From: Rhynochetos jubatus
Taxonomy: Eukaryota; Chordata; Aves; Eurypygiformes; Rhynochetidae
Direction: 5' to 3'
NCBI GenBank assembly: GCA_027574665.1
Contig: CM050649.1
Location: 59,920,150-59,984,149, forward strand
Length of the DNA: 64,000 nucleotides
This document shows positions 35,442 to 47,270 of this stretch, piece after piece. A program made the translations under genes and the position numbers. A model generated the notes under the pieces. It was given only the letters and a program-made list of their open reading frames with translations, ran no database searches and had not been told where the DNA came from. The first letter of the stretch is position 1. The number at the start of each line of letters is the position of its first letter.

Positions 35442-38400
35442 ACATCAGAGCCACAGCAGTATAAGGCTCTAGTGGACACGGGTGCACAGTGTACCCTCAT
35501 GCCATCAAGCTATAAGGGGGTACGACCCATCAGCATTTCTGGTGTGACTGGGGGTTCCCAACAATTGACTGTGTTGGAGGCTGAAATAAGCCTGACTGGG
35601 AAGGAGTGGCAAAAGCACCCTATTGTGACTGGTTCAGATGCTCCGTGCATCCTTGGCATTGACTATCTTAAGAGAGGGTACTTTAAGGACCCAAAAGGGT
35701 ACCGATGGGCTTTTGGGATAGCTGCTATAGAGACTGATGAAATTGAGCAGCTCTCTGTCTTGCCTGGTCTCTCAGAGGACCCTTCTGTTGTGGGACTGCT
35801 AAAGGTTGCAGATCAACAGGTGCCAATTGCCACTACAACAGTGCATCGGCGGCAGTACCGTACTAACAGAGACTCTTTGCTTCCCATCCAGAAGCTGATT
35901 CGTCAGCTGGAGAGCCAAGGGGTGATCAGCAAAACCCACTCACCCTTTAACAGCCCCATCTGGCCAGTGCGTAAGTCTGATGGGGAATGGAGACTGACAG
36001 TGGACTATCGTGGCCTGAATGAAGTCACGCCACCACTGAGTGCTGCTGTGCCGGACATGCTGGAACTCCAATACGAGCTGGAGTCAAAGGCAGCCAAGTG
36101 GTACGTGACGATTGACATTGCTAATGCCTTTTTCTCCATTCCTTTGGCAGCAGAGTGCAGGCCACAGTTTGCTTTCACCTGGAGGGGCATCCAATACACC
36201 TGGAATCGGCTGCCCCAGGGGTGGAAGCACAGCCCTACCATCTGCCATGGACTGATCCAGACTGCACTGGAACAGGGTGCAGCTCCCAAACATCTGCAAT
36301 ACATTGATGATATCATTGTATGGGGCGACACAGCAGACGAAGTTTTTGAGAAAGGGAAGAAAATCATCCAAATCCTCCTGAAAGCTGGTTTTGCCATAAA
36401 GCAAAGTAAGGTCAAGGGACCTGCACGAGAGATCCAGTTCTTAGGAATAAAGTGGCAAGATGGGCGTCGCCAGATCCCGATGGACGTGATCAACAAAATC
36501 ACAGCTATGTCCCCACCAACGAGCAAAAAGGAAACTCAGGCTTTCCTAGGTGTTGTGGGTTTCTGGCGGATGCATATTCCAAATTACAGCCAAATTGTCA
36601 ACCCTCTCTATGCAGTGACCCGGAAGAAAAACGATTTCCAATGGGGCCCTGAGCAGCGCCAAGCCTTTGAACAGATCAAGCAGGAGATCGTGCATGCAGT
36701 AGCCCTTGGACCAGTCCGGACAGGGCCAGAGGTAAAGAATGTGCTCTACACCGCAGCCGGGGAGAATGGGCCTACCTGGAGTCTCTGGCAAAAAGAACCA
36801 GGGGAGACCCGAGGTCGACCCCTTGGATTTTGGAGCCGGGGATACAGAGGATCCGAGGCCCGCTACACTCCAACCGAAAAAGAGATACTGTCAGCTTATG
36901 AGGGAATCCGATCTGCCTCAGAAGTGGTTGGAACTGAAACACAGCTCCTCCTGGCACCTCGACTGCCAGTGCTGGGCTGGATGTTCAAAGGCAGAGTCTC
37001 TTCTACTCATCATGCCACAGATGCTACGTGGAGTAAGTGGGCTGCCCTGATCACACAACGAGCTCGCATAGGAAATTCCAGTCGCCCAGGAATCCTAGAA
37101 GTGATCATGGACTGGCCGGAAGGCAAAGACTTTGGAATGTCACCAGAGGAGGAGGTGACACGGGCTGAAGAAGCCCCTTTGTACAACCGATTGCCAGACA
37201 ATGAGAAGCAATATGCCTTGTTTACTGATGGGTCCTGCCGCATTGTAGGGAAACATTGTAGGTGGAAAGCTGCTGTGTGGAGTCCTACACGACAAGTTGC
37301 AGAGACTGCAGAAGGCCAAGGTGAATCCAGTCAATTTGCAGAGGTAAAAGCCATCCAGCTGGCTTTGGACGTTGCTAAACGAGAGAAATGGCCAGTGCTT
37401 TATCTCTACACTGACTCCGGGATGGTGGCAAATGCACTGTGGGGGTGGCTACAGCAATGGAAACAGAGCAACTGGCAGCGCCGAGGCAAACCCATCTGGG
37501 CTGCAGCATTATGGCAAGACATTGCTTCCCGCCTAGACAACCTGGTCGTCAAAGTGCGTCACGTCGATGCCCACGTGCCCAGAAGTCGAGCTACTGAAGA
37601 ACATCGATACAACCAGCAGGTGGATCAAGCTGCTAAGATTGCAGTGGCTCAGGTGGATCTGGACTGGCAACATAAAGGTGAGCTGTTCATGGCTAGGTGG
37701 GCCCATGACACCTCAGGCCACCAAGGGAGAGATGCCACGTACAGGTGGGCTCGTGACCGAGGGGTGGACTTGACCATGGACGCTATTGCGCAGGTCATTC
37801 ATGAATGTGAGACATGTGCTGCCATCAAACAGGCCAAGAGGGTGAAGCCTGTTTGGTATGGGGGGCGATGGCTGAAATATAAATATGGGGAGGCCTGGCA
37901 GGTTGACTACATCACACTGCCTAAAACCCGCCAAGGCAAGTGCCATGTGCTCACAATGGTGGAAGCAACCACTGGGTGGCTGGAAACATATCCTGTGCCT
38001 CATGCCACTGCCTGGAATACTATCCTGGGCCTTGAAAAGCAAGTCCTGTGGCGACATGGCACCCCAGAGAGGATTGAATCAGACAATGGGACTCATTTCC
38101 GAAATAGTCTCGTAGACACTTGGGCCAAAGAGCATGGCATTGAGTGGGTGTATCACATCCCCTACCATGCACCTGCCTCTGGGAAGGTTGAACGGTGCAA
38201 TGGGCTGTTGAAGACCACCCTGAAGGCAATGGGGGGTGAGACTTTCAAAAATTGGGATACACATTTGGCAAAGGCCACCTGGTTAGTCAACACCAGAGGA
38301 TCTGCCAACCTTGCTGGCCCAGCTCAATCAAAACTTCTGCGCACTGTGGAAGGAGATAAGGTCCCTGTAGTGCATGTTAAGAACATGCTGGGAAAAACAG

Positions 38401-38552
38401 TCTGGGTTATTCCTGCCTCGGGCAAAGGCAAACCCATCCGTGGGGTTGCTTTCGCTCAAGGACCTGGAGGTACTTGGTGGGTAATGAGAGAAGATGGACA
38501 AGTTCGATGTGTGCCTCAAGGAGATTTGATTCTGGGTGAAACTGGCCCATGA
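35367..38552 (+). CDS. pol: Pol: protease, RT, RNase H, integrase
   Basis: Open without interruption from the codon after the gag TAG; presumably made as a Gag-Pol readthrough product. Residues are numbered from the GTG at 35388. The aspartic protease has D30-T-G-A and I88-L-G-I-D-Y-L. Reverse transcriptase (about 150-390) has the motif-A Asp at 243 and Y305-I-D-D. A connection-type segment follows, then RNase H with Asp614, Glu652, Asp676 and Asp746. Integrase has a zinc-binding H773-x4-H778…C807-x2-C810 and the catalytic triad Asp840, Asp899, Glu935 (D-x58-D-x35-E). A C-terminal DNA-binding SH3-like region ends at 1054. All catalytic residues are present, so activity is plausible. I see no dUTPase. 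The RT and integrase wording looks closest to class III (ERVL-like) elements; a tree would decide. Confidence 0.95.
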   Translation, partial: RGPASSQVEERDNRVYWTVWIRWPGTSEPQQYKALVDTGAQCTLMPSSYKGVRPISISGVTGGSQQLTVLEAEISLTGKEWQKHPIVTGSDAPCILGIDYLKRGYFKDPKGYRWAFGIAAIETDEIEQLSVLPGLSEDPSVVGLLKVADQQVPIATTTVHRRQYRTNRDSLLPIQKLIRQLESQGVISKTHSPFNSPIWPVRKSDGEWRLTVDYRGLNEVTPPLSAAVPDMLELQYELESKAAKWYVTIDIANAFFSIPLAAECRPQFAFTWRGIQYTWNRLPQGWKHSPTICHGLIQTALEQGAAPKHLQYIDDIIVWGDTADEVFEKGKKIIQILLKAGFAIKQSKVKGPAREIQFLGIKWQDGRRQIPMDVINKITAMSPPTSKKETQAFLGVVGFWRMHIPNYSQIVNPLYAVTRKKNDFQWGPEQRQAFEQIKQEIVHAVALGPVRTGPEVKNVLYTAAGENGPTWSLWQKEPGETRGRPLGFWSRGYRGSEARYTPTEKEILSAYEGIRSASEVVGTETQLLLAPRLPVLGWMFKGRVSSTHHATDATWSKWAALITQRARIGNSSRPGILEVIMDWPEGKDFGMSPEEEVTRAEEAPLYNRLPDNEKQYALFTDGSCRIVGKHCRWKAAVWSPTRQVAETAEGQGESSQFAEVKAIQLALDVAKREKWPVLYLYTDSGMVANALWGWLQQWKQSNWQRRGKPIWAAALWQDIASRLDNLVVKVRHVDAHVPRSRATEEHRYNQQVDQAAKIAVAQVDLDWQHKGELFMARWAHDTSGHQGRDATYRWARDRGVDLTMDAIAQVIHECETCAAIKQAKRVKPVWYGGRWLKYKYGEAWQVDYITLPKTRQGKCHVLTMVEATTGWLETYPVPHATAWNTILGLEKQVLWRHGTPERIESDNGTHFRNSLVDTWAKEHGIEWVYHIPYHAPASGKVERCNGLLKTTLKAMGGETFKNWDTHLAKATWLVNTRGSANLAGPAQSKLLRTVEGDKVPVVHVKNMLGKTVWVIPASGKGKPIRGVAFAQGPGGTWWVMREDGQVRCVPQGDLILGETGP

Positions 38553-38910
38553 ACTAAATTGTATGATGGACATTAACTGCTGCAAATAACCCTTGTTCTG
38601 AGCTCTATGTTGCAGTAATCACTCTGGCAGAGATCACCTGAATCTACAGAGGTCCAGCCTTGCCAGAAGGGCAGTAGTGACCTGACCCGAGCTGGCATCG
38701 GCGCCCAACGATCCCACGCAACACTTCACCTTTTCTGTCCTGAGTGACCACCTGATAGAACCCAAAGTCATGGACTAATGGACATTTTGCCAGTATGGTT
38801 CATAGACCAAGGGAATGATATCTGTGTGGGATGGGATGGGAAAGGGGAAGCTGGTTCATGTGAACTTATGGATGATATGAAAATAAGCATGACGTAAATG
38901 GTATGAAATA
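38553..38910 (+). other. Pol to 3' LTR spacer, no env
   Basis: 358 bp of non-coding proviral sequence. No envelope frame, signal peptide or fusion peptide is present. It contains GGCGCCCAACG (38700-38710), an 11-base copy of the core of the primer binding site, and a purine-rich run (gggatgggatgggaaagggg, about 38828-38847) that might act as a second polypurine tract. Confidence 0.8.
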
Positions 38911-38922
38911 AGGGGTGGAGAA
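38911..38922 (+). promoter_or_regulatory. Polypurine tract
   Basis: AGGGGTGGAGAA directly abuts the 3' LTR and would prime plus-strand DNA synthesis. The tract is interrupted by one T. The terminal AA before TG fits the usual two bases trimmed from the viral DNA end by integrase. Confidence 0.85.
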
Positions 38923-39706
38923 TGTGCTGGGTTCAGTCAGGAAAGGGCTAACTCCCTTTACTCTGGTTGCCAGGGAACTCTGTTGCTGGACAGTAAGTGA
39001 AAACATTGATAAGGCCTCAGCTGGTGCTGGGGATGGCTTGTACTAAACTCAAGGTCTTTTGTCCGCTTCGGATACTGTAGCTGACCCAGACTGACACAGG
39101 AAGTATTTCATCCCATAGTACGTCATGTTCCGGTCTCTTTGGGTGGGGAAGAGGGTCCGGTAGCCATTACTCTTCCCTTCTCTCTCTCTCCCTTACTCCC
39201 TTGCTCGTCTCTCCGGGCACTTGCTAACCCTCCTGCGTTAGCTGCTTTGCCAGCTCCTGTGCTGGCTCATTCGTGTGGGAGCTGGTGGATTGTTTTGACT
39301 TTTCTGGCCGTGTTATCAGTGATAAGGTTAGCTCGGAATCTGCTGCGTAGGCTCCCGGGCTCCGGCGTTCAGGCCGCGGCTCTTGGGCTGCGATCGCTCT
39401 CGGGCTGTGGTTCTCGGGCTCTCTGGGTCTGATTTTCATTCCTCAACATCTGGGTGTGCATTGGTCAGTGGATATACAATATTGTATATATTGTACTATA
39501 TGTTTCATTTTCTACTATTTTAAGTATTTATTAGCAGTAGTACCTGTATATATTGATTTAGATATAATTAGTAAATAGTTCTTATCTCAATTTTACGAGC
39601 TTCCTTATTTCTTTTTCCTCTGATTCTTCCCTTCCACTGGAGGAGGGGAGGGGGATTTGTGAGAGCGGCTTCGTGGTATTTTGCTAGCCGGAGTTAAACC
39701 ACGACA
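38923..39706 (+). repeat. 3' LTR
   Basis: 784 bp with the same termini as the 5' LTR. By eye I find no substitution against the 5' LTR; the only difference is 5 bp (ataca, about 39473-39477) in place of 16 bp of the 5' LTR, just upstream of the candidate TATA box. The family-typical 'ggtgggaaattgt' block, present in the 5' LTR and in the older copies, is the part lost here. Confidence 0.96.
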
Positions 39707-40271
39707 GATAAATACAATTTATTACAATTTCCCACCATCCACTGACCAATGCACACCCAGATGTTGAGGAATGAAAATCAGACCCAGAGAGCCCGAGAAC
39801 CACAGCCCGAGAGCGATCGCAGCCCGAGAGCCACAGCCTGAAGGCTGGAGCCCGGGAGCCTACGCAGCAGATTCCAAGCAAACCTTATCAGTGATAACAC
39901 GGCCAGAAAAGTCAAAACAATCCACCAGCTCCCACACGAAGGAGCCAGCACAGGAGTTAGCAAAGCAGCTAACGCAGGAGGGTTAACAAGTGCCCAGAGA
40001 GATAAGCAAGGGAGTAAGGGGGAGAGAGAAGGGAAGAGTAATGGCTACCGGACCCTCTTCCCCACCCAAGAGACCGGAACATGACGTACTATGGAATGAA
40101 ATACTTCCTGTGTCAGTCTGGGTCAGCTACAGTATCCGAAGCGGACAAAAGACCTTGAGTTCAGTACAGGCCATCCCCAGGACCAGCTGAGGCCTTATCA
40201 ATGCTTTTCTTAGCAACTCCTTAGTAACCAGAGTAAAGGGAGTTAACCCTTTCCTGACTGAACCCAGCACA
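39707..40271 (-). mobile_element. Outer family-B LTR, right half
   Basis: Complement of the 5' portion of a family-B LTR, continuing the piece at 32072-32298. It starts in the AT-rich core ('gataaatacaatttatt'), passes 'caatttcccaccatccactg', the GC-rich segment and 'ccggaacatgacgtactatg', and closes at GAACCCAGCACA, the complement of the LTR start. The two halves total about 792 bp, the expected full length. An open antisense frame of 71 codons (39771-39986) corresponds to one in the inner LTRs. Confidence 0.9.
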
Positions 40272-43200
40272 AACCAATCAATCACAGCCAACAAAATCTT
40301 CAACTAGATACTTAGAGAAGTCCACTAAATAATAATGATAAAATAATGCTTATGTTGCAGCATAATCAAGGATCTTATAATATCAGTGCAGAAGAAAAGG
40401 AGAGTACACAAAATTCAGTGGGGTTTGTTGTACTTATATAGTCAGTTCAGATCTGGTTCTACCTGAGCTATTCATTATCATTAATGTGGGCATTCAGCTG
40501 TGTATGTTTCCTTAGATAAACTTATTTTGTAGACCACCCTTTTTCATAACCTCTTCATATGTGGACTATTTATTTTCTCAGATAACCTTTCTATCTGTGA
40601 ATGAAATCAGAGTACATTTTTCCTCAGGTACACCTTTGCATTTTTTCAAAACATGGGATCTTTCACATGTTTTTGTCAAGTGTAGTTTAAGATACCTTCA
40701 GTTCATATTCATCCAGATATATATTATTCCGCATTCCCAGATTTCCCATTTATAATTTTCCCAATTTCCTGGAAATTGGCGTTACATTACAACAGAATAT
40801 AAGTTCATGTATAGTGTCTTTCACCTACACCTTACTGAAATCTTATTTATGGTACTTTGAAAGGTAGTTATTAACCATTTTCACTTAAAATTATTTGGTT
40901 TTCATCAGGCTATGACACCTGGACTCCTAGGTTTGTTAGGCTTCTTTACCCATGGATGATGAGAGCCTTTAGAGGTAGACCATAGCTCTGGAAAGGTCTG
41001 TTCCAGAGGCACATGCCCTGAGTCCCAGATGGTGAATTATCCTTCTGTCAGAGTCAAATCTACAGGTGTACTGCATAAGGAGAAGGGGAGTATACATTTA
41101 TTTTTATGTGTAAAATCAGTAAGTTTATAGAAGTAACATTTAGGTTAGTGTAAATTCTCAAGTCTGAAACAGAGACCTGTAAGCTAAGGATGAAGGAAGT
41201 GTTGCTTCAGGTATACTCTGACTTTGGAGCAGACTTTGAATATCCAGTAATAGCAGCTGAAGTTTTTATTGTACTCTACTTCAGGGAAGACTACTTGACA
41301 GAGTGCCCCAAAATCTTATGCTCTCAGAAGTCAGCACTTTTGAGGCATACACTGGCTGAAAAGTCTACCAGCTCTAAACTAGACTCTTTTTTTCCCCTTC
41401 TTTGATTTTGGTGACAGTTAACGAAATCTGAAATGTCTTAAATGATACTTCATCTGCCAGTTTACGGCAATTGTTTACCATTAGTGGGAAAATTTTAGAG
41501 AGGAAGGAAGGATTGTCTCATCATCTTCAGGATACAATTAATCTGAAGAAATGTAACTTGGAAATTGAAATCTGTCATAATTAGCCCCCTTCAATACCTT
41601 TTTTCTGTCTGTAATTGTTATGCATTCATGTTTAAAATCCTTAAAGCTCAGTTTTGTCGGAAGTATCTGCCTTTTCGACAAGATACTGGAAATCATAGAG
41701 CTGAGATTTTCAGTTGCTTCATCCTTCCTATAACTTTTAAGACAAAGACCTCTGCATTGGCAACCAGATAAGCTTTGAATCTAAGAGTTTGCTCTTGAAC
41801 TACAGCACAGGAATCACTCTAGTAGACCTCTGTTGCTCATAGGGTTGATTATAAGCTATAAGGTTATGTACATCAATGCACATCAGTTTGCTTAATATCC
41901 ACAAGCATTCAAAGAGCAGTTAGTTTTTTAAGCACTTTGAAAAATGATCTTCTCTGTTCTGTAAATATGGGAATAATATAGATGCTGGCTGTCAAACGCC
42001 AGCAATTTACACATCCTCTTCTTTTTATACCATTATTTGTCAGAATCAGGTTTTTGTTACATGTAAAGTGAGTTAGATCAATAAGTAGAAATCAGCTTGT
42101 ATTGCATTGATTTGCTGAGCAGTTTATGCATGAAGATGACAAGGAGTTGTGGTTGACACAGACCAATATCTAATTGCCTAATAAATTTAACACTTTTCAG
42201 TAAATTCTATGGATACAATAAGAGTATTAGAAATATTTTAAATAATTTTACAGTATTTTCAGTGACAATAAGAATATAACCTGGAGAGCTTGATCTAGAA
42301 CCCTTGGCCTAAAAACATAGGCTTTATCTTGTAATCACCATTTAGTAAACTAGTACTAAGTCAAAGATTGTGCAGAAAGCAAATGTTTTACTTCATACTG
42401 TATTTCTAAAAGTGTGTGGCTAAACAACAGATATAGAAAGAAAATCAGCAAAGAAATCAATGAGTTTGATTGAAAATGTAAGTTAAATATTTAGAAAATG
42501 GGACTACAGAGCATAACTTGTCCTTCATTGATACAGTATCTGAATTCCATTTGTTCACCTTGTTTTATTAACAAACATTTATCCATTTTAAGCTCACAGC
42601 ATTTGAATAAAAGATGGCATCTAAACTTATGACTGTGCTTCATTTTCTTCTAATTCTTGCCTTGTCATTGACAAGTGTTTCTTTTTTTTTTTCTTCCGGC
42701 TTGAAAAAATGTACAGAAGGAATTATTTGAAGTAAGTCAACTAGAATATTCCTCCTATTTCCTAGAAATATGCTATAATTTTTCTGGTTTTAAATACTGA
42801 GTTACTTTTGTACGGCTGTCATGAAGGACAATAGTTTAGGCTGCTTAAAAGTTCAGCATCACAGATACTACCTTAGCAATGCAAGAGTGATACAGTCAAG
42901 GGACGCTTAACCATCAAAGTCACTGAACAATGGCCAAGGCTTATCAGGAATCTCTAAGGGCATAAAGTGATCCAGGAGCTTGGGTGAAATGCACCACCAC
43001 AATGGGTTAGCCAATATGATGCATTAGAATAAGGGAGTAGAGGCTGGAATGTCTTAGATGATTCTCATCATGCTTTTTATGCCATGTCTAGAAGCTAAAA
43101 CTATTCAGAAAAGGGACTGCATGTTTTACCTGTTCAGGAAAGAAAAGAAAGATACCTTAAAAAAATTATGAAAATCACTTGAAACAATAAAATTTTTGAA

Positions 43201-45977
43201 CATACATGAGTTAAAAAAATCAAAAAAACCAAAGGCATCAATTAATTGTAAATATTTGTGAAAATTTGAGTTTAATTAGCACTAATGTTCCTTATGTTAC
43301 TGAATATAATTAAGTATTCAGTTTCTATGTTTTCAATCTGTTCTGCTACAGGAAGACATAAACCAAAAGGATGTGTAGTGGGAATTTTATTCACTATATA
43401 GGTAACATTTTGCAGTAAGGGAATCCTCAAGGTGGCATTATGAAGATATGACATAACATTGCAAGAGACCATCAGACTTTATTAATTGGAGATAATGAAC
43501 CATTACTATAAGAAAAGTTTTAATGCCTTCTTGATATGTATGAGATTAAACTACTGATCATGAAGCCAAATTACAGTATCGTATAGTCAACATACACTAA
43601 TTTATTTTATAAACATATACATATATTTATAGTTATATTTAATCTTATCCAGATCCATCTAATTGCTACAGTTGTTTTTTCTTTGTAGCTATGTGATAAA
43701 GTGAACTTCCCTCCAGACAGGTCAGGTGATTGGGCCTGTCCTGGTCCTGGAGGGGAAGGAGATTTGGTTTATGTGTATTTCACTCTTCCGTCATGGGTAT
43801 GTGTGTTACTGGTGGGATGGGGCATGGTACCCTTGCCTCGCTCTACGTGAATTTCATTTGGTTCTACCTGAGCCAAGCAAGGTCTTATTTTATAACAGGA
43901 TCAAGCATAGAGAAGACAACTACCTATTACATAGGGTTAAAAATAGGTCAAACATGGAGTTAAAAAACAGGTTTGCAATGGGCTTATTATGTTATATTCA
44001 AAATCTGCAGTTTATATCCACTAAACCAACATGCTGCATTGAATCAGTGTGATGCAGGTTTGGCATTGCCTCTAAAATTAAATATTACCCCTACAGTGTT
44101 TCTAAGGCCTCATTTAGGATATTGAAAGAAAGACACATATTTTTAACTTATATTAAACAGCAGTTAAATTTGTTTATTGAAGAATCCAAGTGAAAGATGA
44201 CAGAACAATGTGTCATTGAGCTTAAACTATAAAACTGGATGAGAACATAATCTGTTCTCATCATGACTGTTTTTTCTTAGCTAGCATGGGTTGACTATCT
44301 CAGTTAAGAATACCTTTTAGAAAATATTTCTGATATCTCTCTCCAATGTTTAATTAGTACAGCACTGTTTCAAAAGTCTTGATGAAGTCTCATAAATTCA
44401 GATAGTTAACTGGGACATTTGACCAAAACTAAACTCAGCAGTTGTTAGAAAAATCTAGACTCTAGTCAGAATTGTCTCCTCTTCATTTTTATAGACAACA
44501 TTTTTGTTCAGAGTTGGTTGGTTATTTGATTTGCTACACTATGATTCCAAGGTCCACAGATAACATGTAACTTCTGTCTAAATCAGTTTTGAAGAACCAA
44601 AGGGATATGAGTCATAATAAATGAAGGTTTAAGAAAGTTTATTTTTTTTCTTATATGTGGTTCTTTCACTTCTATTACAAGTATTTTTGAAGTATGAGTT
44701 CATTGAGCAACATAATATGATGTATGTTGAGTTGCATGAAAAAATATAGACAATTTCACTGATATCTAATGTGAAATCTAGCACCCTTCTACTTGCAGGG
44801 AAAAATAGTTTCTGTCTGATTTTTGTTTTGAAATGGTAACATGTTGAAATATTTATCTTAAGTTATTTTTGGAAGAAATGTTGGTTTATAGGATTGTACC
44901 TAGATGAATTTTCCTGAATTTTAGCAGTATGGGCTGAAAACTAAGAGAAAGTAAAGTAAATTCCTATAGATATGCAAATACTTCTAAATATATGTTTCAA
45001 AGTTGTGTTTTTGTTAAGGGCACTTGTAATATTCAATTTTCAGATTAGGAATCTTGCCTGGATCTGCTTGTGTATCAAAATTGTTATCTTCAATATGCAA
45101 AACAAACAAAAAAACCAATCTCTGTTTGAATCTTCAAATAACTAATTTCTACAAGTTCCCATTTCTACCTGCATTCCAAGACTTTGCCTGAGCTCTTCAG
45201 TGCTACTGCACAGTAGCTTCTATGAAGAACAGTCCTCTCATACCCAACATAGCTTAGGGGAAGTGTTGTACTAGAATTTTATAATTTTTTTCTCCTTGGA
45301 TTTTCTGCTAGAATACCTATTTTTACCTTCTGCAATATAATAACTGAACAATATGAACTTATGTAAAAATATCTCACTAATGGTGCTCTTTGTAAGTTTC
45401 ATAATTGCACTAAGAAGAACACATTTACAATGCTGAATAGTTCTTAAGACATTGCCATGCATGAAAATTATTCATATAGTAATAAATTTTCATTGCTTGT
45501 GGACAGGCCCTTAAAATGTTACTCATGAAAATCAAATAGAAACGAAGTAATGACTTGCAAATTTTGTGACCATTAAGCATTCATTTTCTCTAATACCCTG
45601 GAGTTAACAAGTAGCTGTTAAGTACATTCATGCTGTCTGTTTTCTGCAATAAAACAATACCAAAAAATGAACATTACATGGCAAAAAATCATTAATATAA
45701 GTTAAATGACATCATTATTGAGTTGTACAAAATCATAGTTCAAAGGTATTTATAACATGTAGCAACAAGTGTGTATGTAGTGAAACAATGGAAAGAGGAG
45801 AGGGAGAAGGGAGGAGTATGGCAAAAGAGAGAACACAGAATAAGATAGGCTAGGAAGATAGGAGGACAGAAAAGAAAGCAAAACCTAAAAAAGATGGATC
45901 TTCTGACACATGCAAAATTATCTCTGCTATCCAGAGCCCAGACAAGGAACATGTTCCACAGCCTTCAGTGTCTGAAT
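40272..45977. other. Non-coding, no recognised feature
   Basis: AT-rich unique sequence. A T-run lies near 42682. The two overlapping plus frames near 43726-44052 have no recognisable domain. Confidence 0.55.
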
Positions 45978-47270
45978 AATCATAGAAATCACAGGATAAC
46001 CGAAGCAGGAAGGGACCTCAGGACGTCTCTAGTACACCCCCTCACCAAGTCAGGACCTGCTCTGTGTTCAGACCAGGCTGCTCACAGGTCGGTCCAGTCA
46101 GTGTTTTCTCCAAGGACAGAAATAGCACAAAATCTTGGAGCAATCTGTTCTACTGCCTCACTGAACCTCTTTGTTGCAACTTGTGCCTGACGTCCCTCAA
46201 CCTCCTCCCATGCACCGCTGTGAGGAGCTTGACTCTAGATCCTCAGTGACCCTTCATAAGCGTGGGGCATCTGTTAGGTGCTTCTAAAGCCCCTTCTTTA
46301 GATTGAACCAACCCATCTCCCCCAGCTTCTGCTCACAGGGCAAGTGCTCTAGTCCTACTACCTAGGGTTCTCCACTGAGGTCCTTCCAGTATGTCCATAT
46401 TTTTCTTGTGTTGGGGCCCACAGCTGGATGCAGCATCTTGATGCGGTCTGAAGAGTTCCACATATGAGGGGATAACACTTTCCTTAAACCTGCAAGCTAT
46501 GCCACTGTTCATACAGCTCAGGAACTGTTGGACACTTGGCTGCCATGGTACACTATGGTTTAATGTTCAACTCACTGTCCACCAGCAACCTAAAGACCTT
46601 CCTGAAGAGCTACTCCCCAGCCTCTCTGTACTCAATCTGTGTTATTACAGGAGCTCTTCCCTCCCTGGAGCAACACTTGACATTTACCCTTGTTGAGATT
46701 CATGGTGTTCCTGTTGGCCAATCCCTCCAGCCTTTTTGGGTCCCTTTGGATGGCAGCTCTGCCCCCTCTAGTATATGATCCAGTGCATCCCATTCCCACC
46801 CTGCACTTTGGTGTCACCATCAGTCTGTAATGAGTGTGCTCTTCACCACTGGCTTGGTGTCACTGAGATGTTAAACGAGACAGGTCCCAGGACAGGCCTG
46901 TGTGTGATAGAACACTTGCCACAGGACCATGGTTTACTGGGCCCAACTATCTGATCAGGTGCTCACCCTGCATGACCACAATGACCTAAGATGGACATGA
47001 CAATGTGGGAGGCAATGTCAAAAGCCTTGCTAACTTCTGTGCAGAGAGAGCAACCACTACTCTCCCTTTGTACACAAATCCAGTCATTTTATTACAGAAG
47101 TTAGTCAGAATGATTTACCCTCAAAAAAATCCATGTTGACTGCTCCACAAGGCTTTAAATGTGCTCCAAGAGGACTTACTCCATGATTTTCCCAGGGACT
47201 GTGTGATCCCTGGGTGGATTGTTGGCCCTTTCTGGAGGTGGGTGCAACAGTTGCCTATCTGCAATCTTCA
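45978..47270 (-). mobile_element. CR1: CR1 LINE, long 3' fragment
   Basis: About 1.3 kb of CR1 in minus orientation. It starts with the complement of the 3' tail ('aatcatagaaatcacaggat', 'gaagggacctcagg') and runs back through the 3' UTR ('cttgtgttggggcccacagc', 'ttgttgagattcatggtgtt', 'acaggtcccaggacaggcct') into the end of the reverse-transcriptase region ('aaaaatccatgttgactgct', 'ccagggactgtgtgatccct'). It is old and full of small indels. Confidence 0.9.

Larger units (their letters stand above)
32299..39706 (+). mobile_element. Full-length, Env-less endogenous retrovirus
   Basis: Complete provirus of 7.4 kb: 5' LTR, primer binding site, gag-like frame, in-frame TAG, pol frame, polypurine tract, 3' LTR. 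Both frames are open throughout, and the two LTRs match base for base by eye outside one short patch. No env frame exists between pol and the 3' LTR (370 bp only). By word similarity, the reverse transcriptase and integrase look closer to class III (ERVL/spuma-related) elements than to alpha- or betaretroviruses, whereas the primer site is the Lys1,2 type common in class II. Class assignment is inference. Insertion lies inside an antisense LTR of the same family. Confidence 0.93.

Noticed and set aside
36005-36526. 173-codon minus-strand frame opposite the reverse transcriptase
   Set aside because: Shadow of pol; no motif of its own.
38553-38922. Search for env between pol and the 3' LTR
   Set aside because: Too short, no long frame, no signal or fusion peptide, no transmembrane segment.
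32060-40285. Target-site duplication around the outer split LTR (agcc / aacc)
   Set aside because: Only a three-of-four match; not distinguishable from chance.
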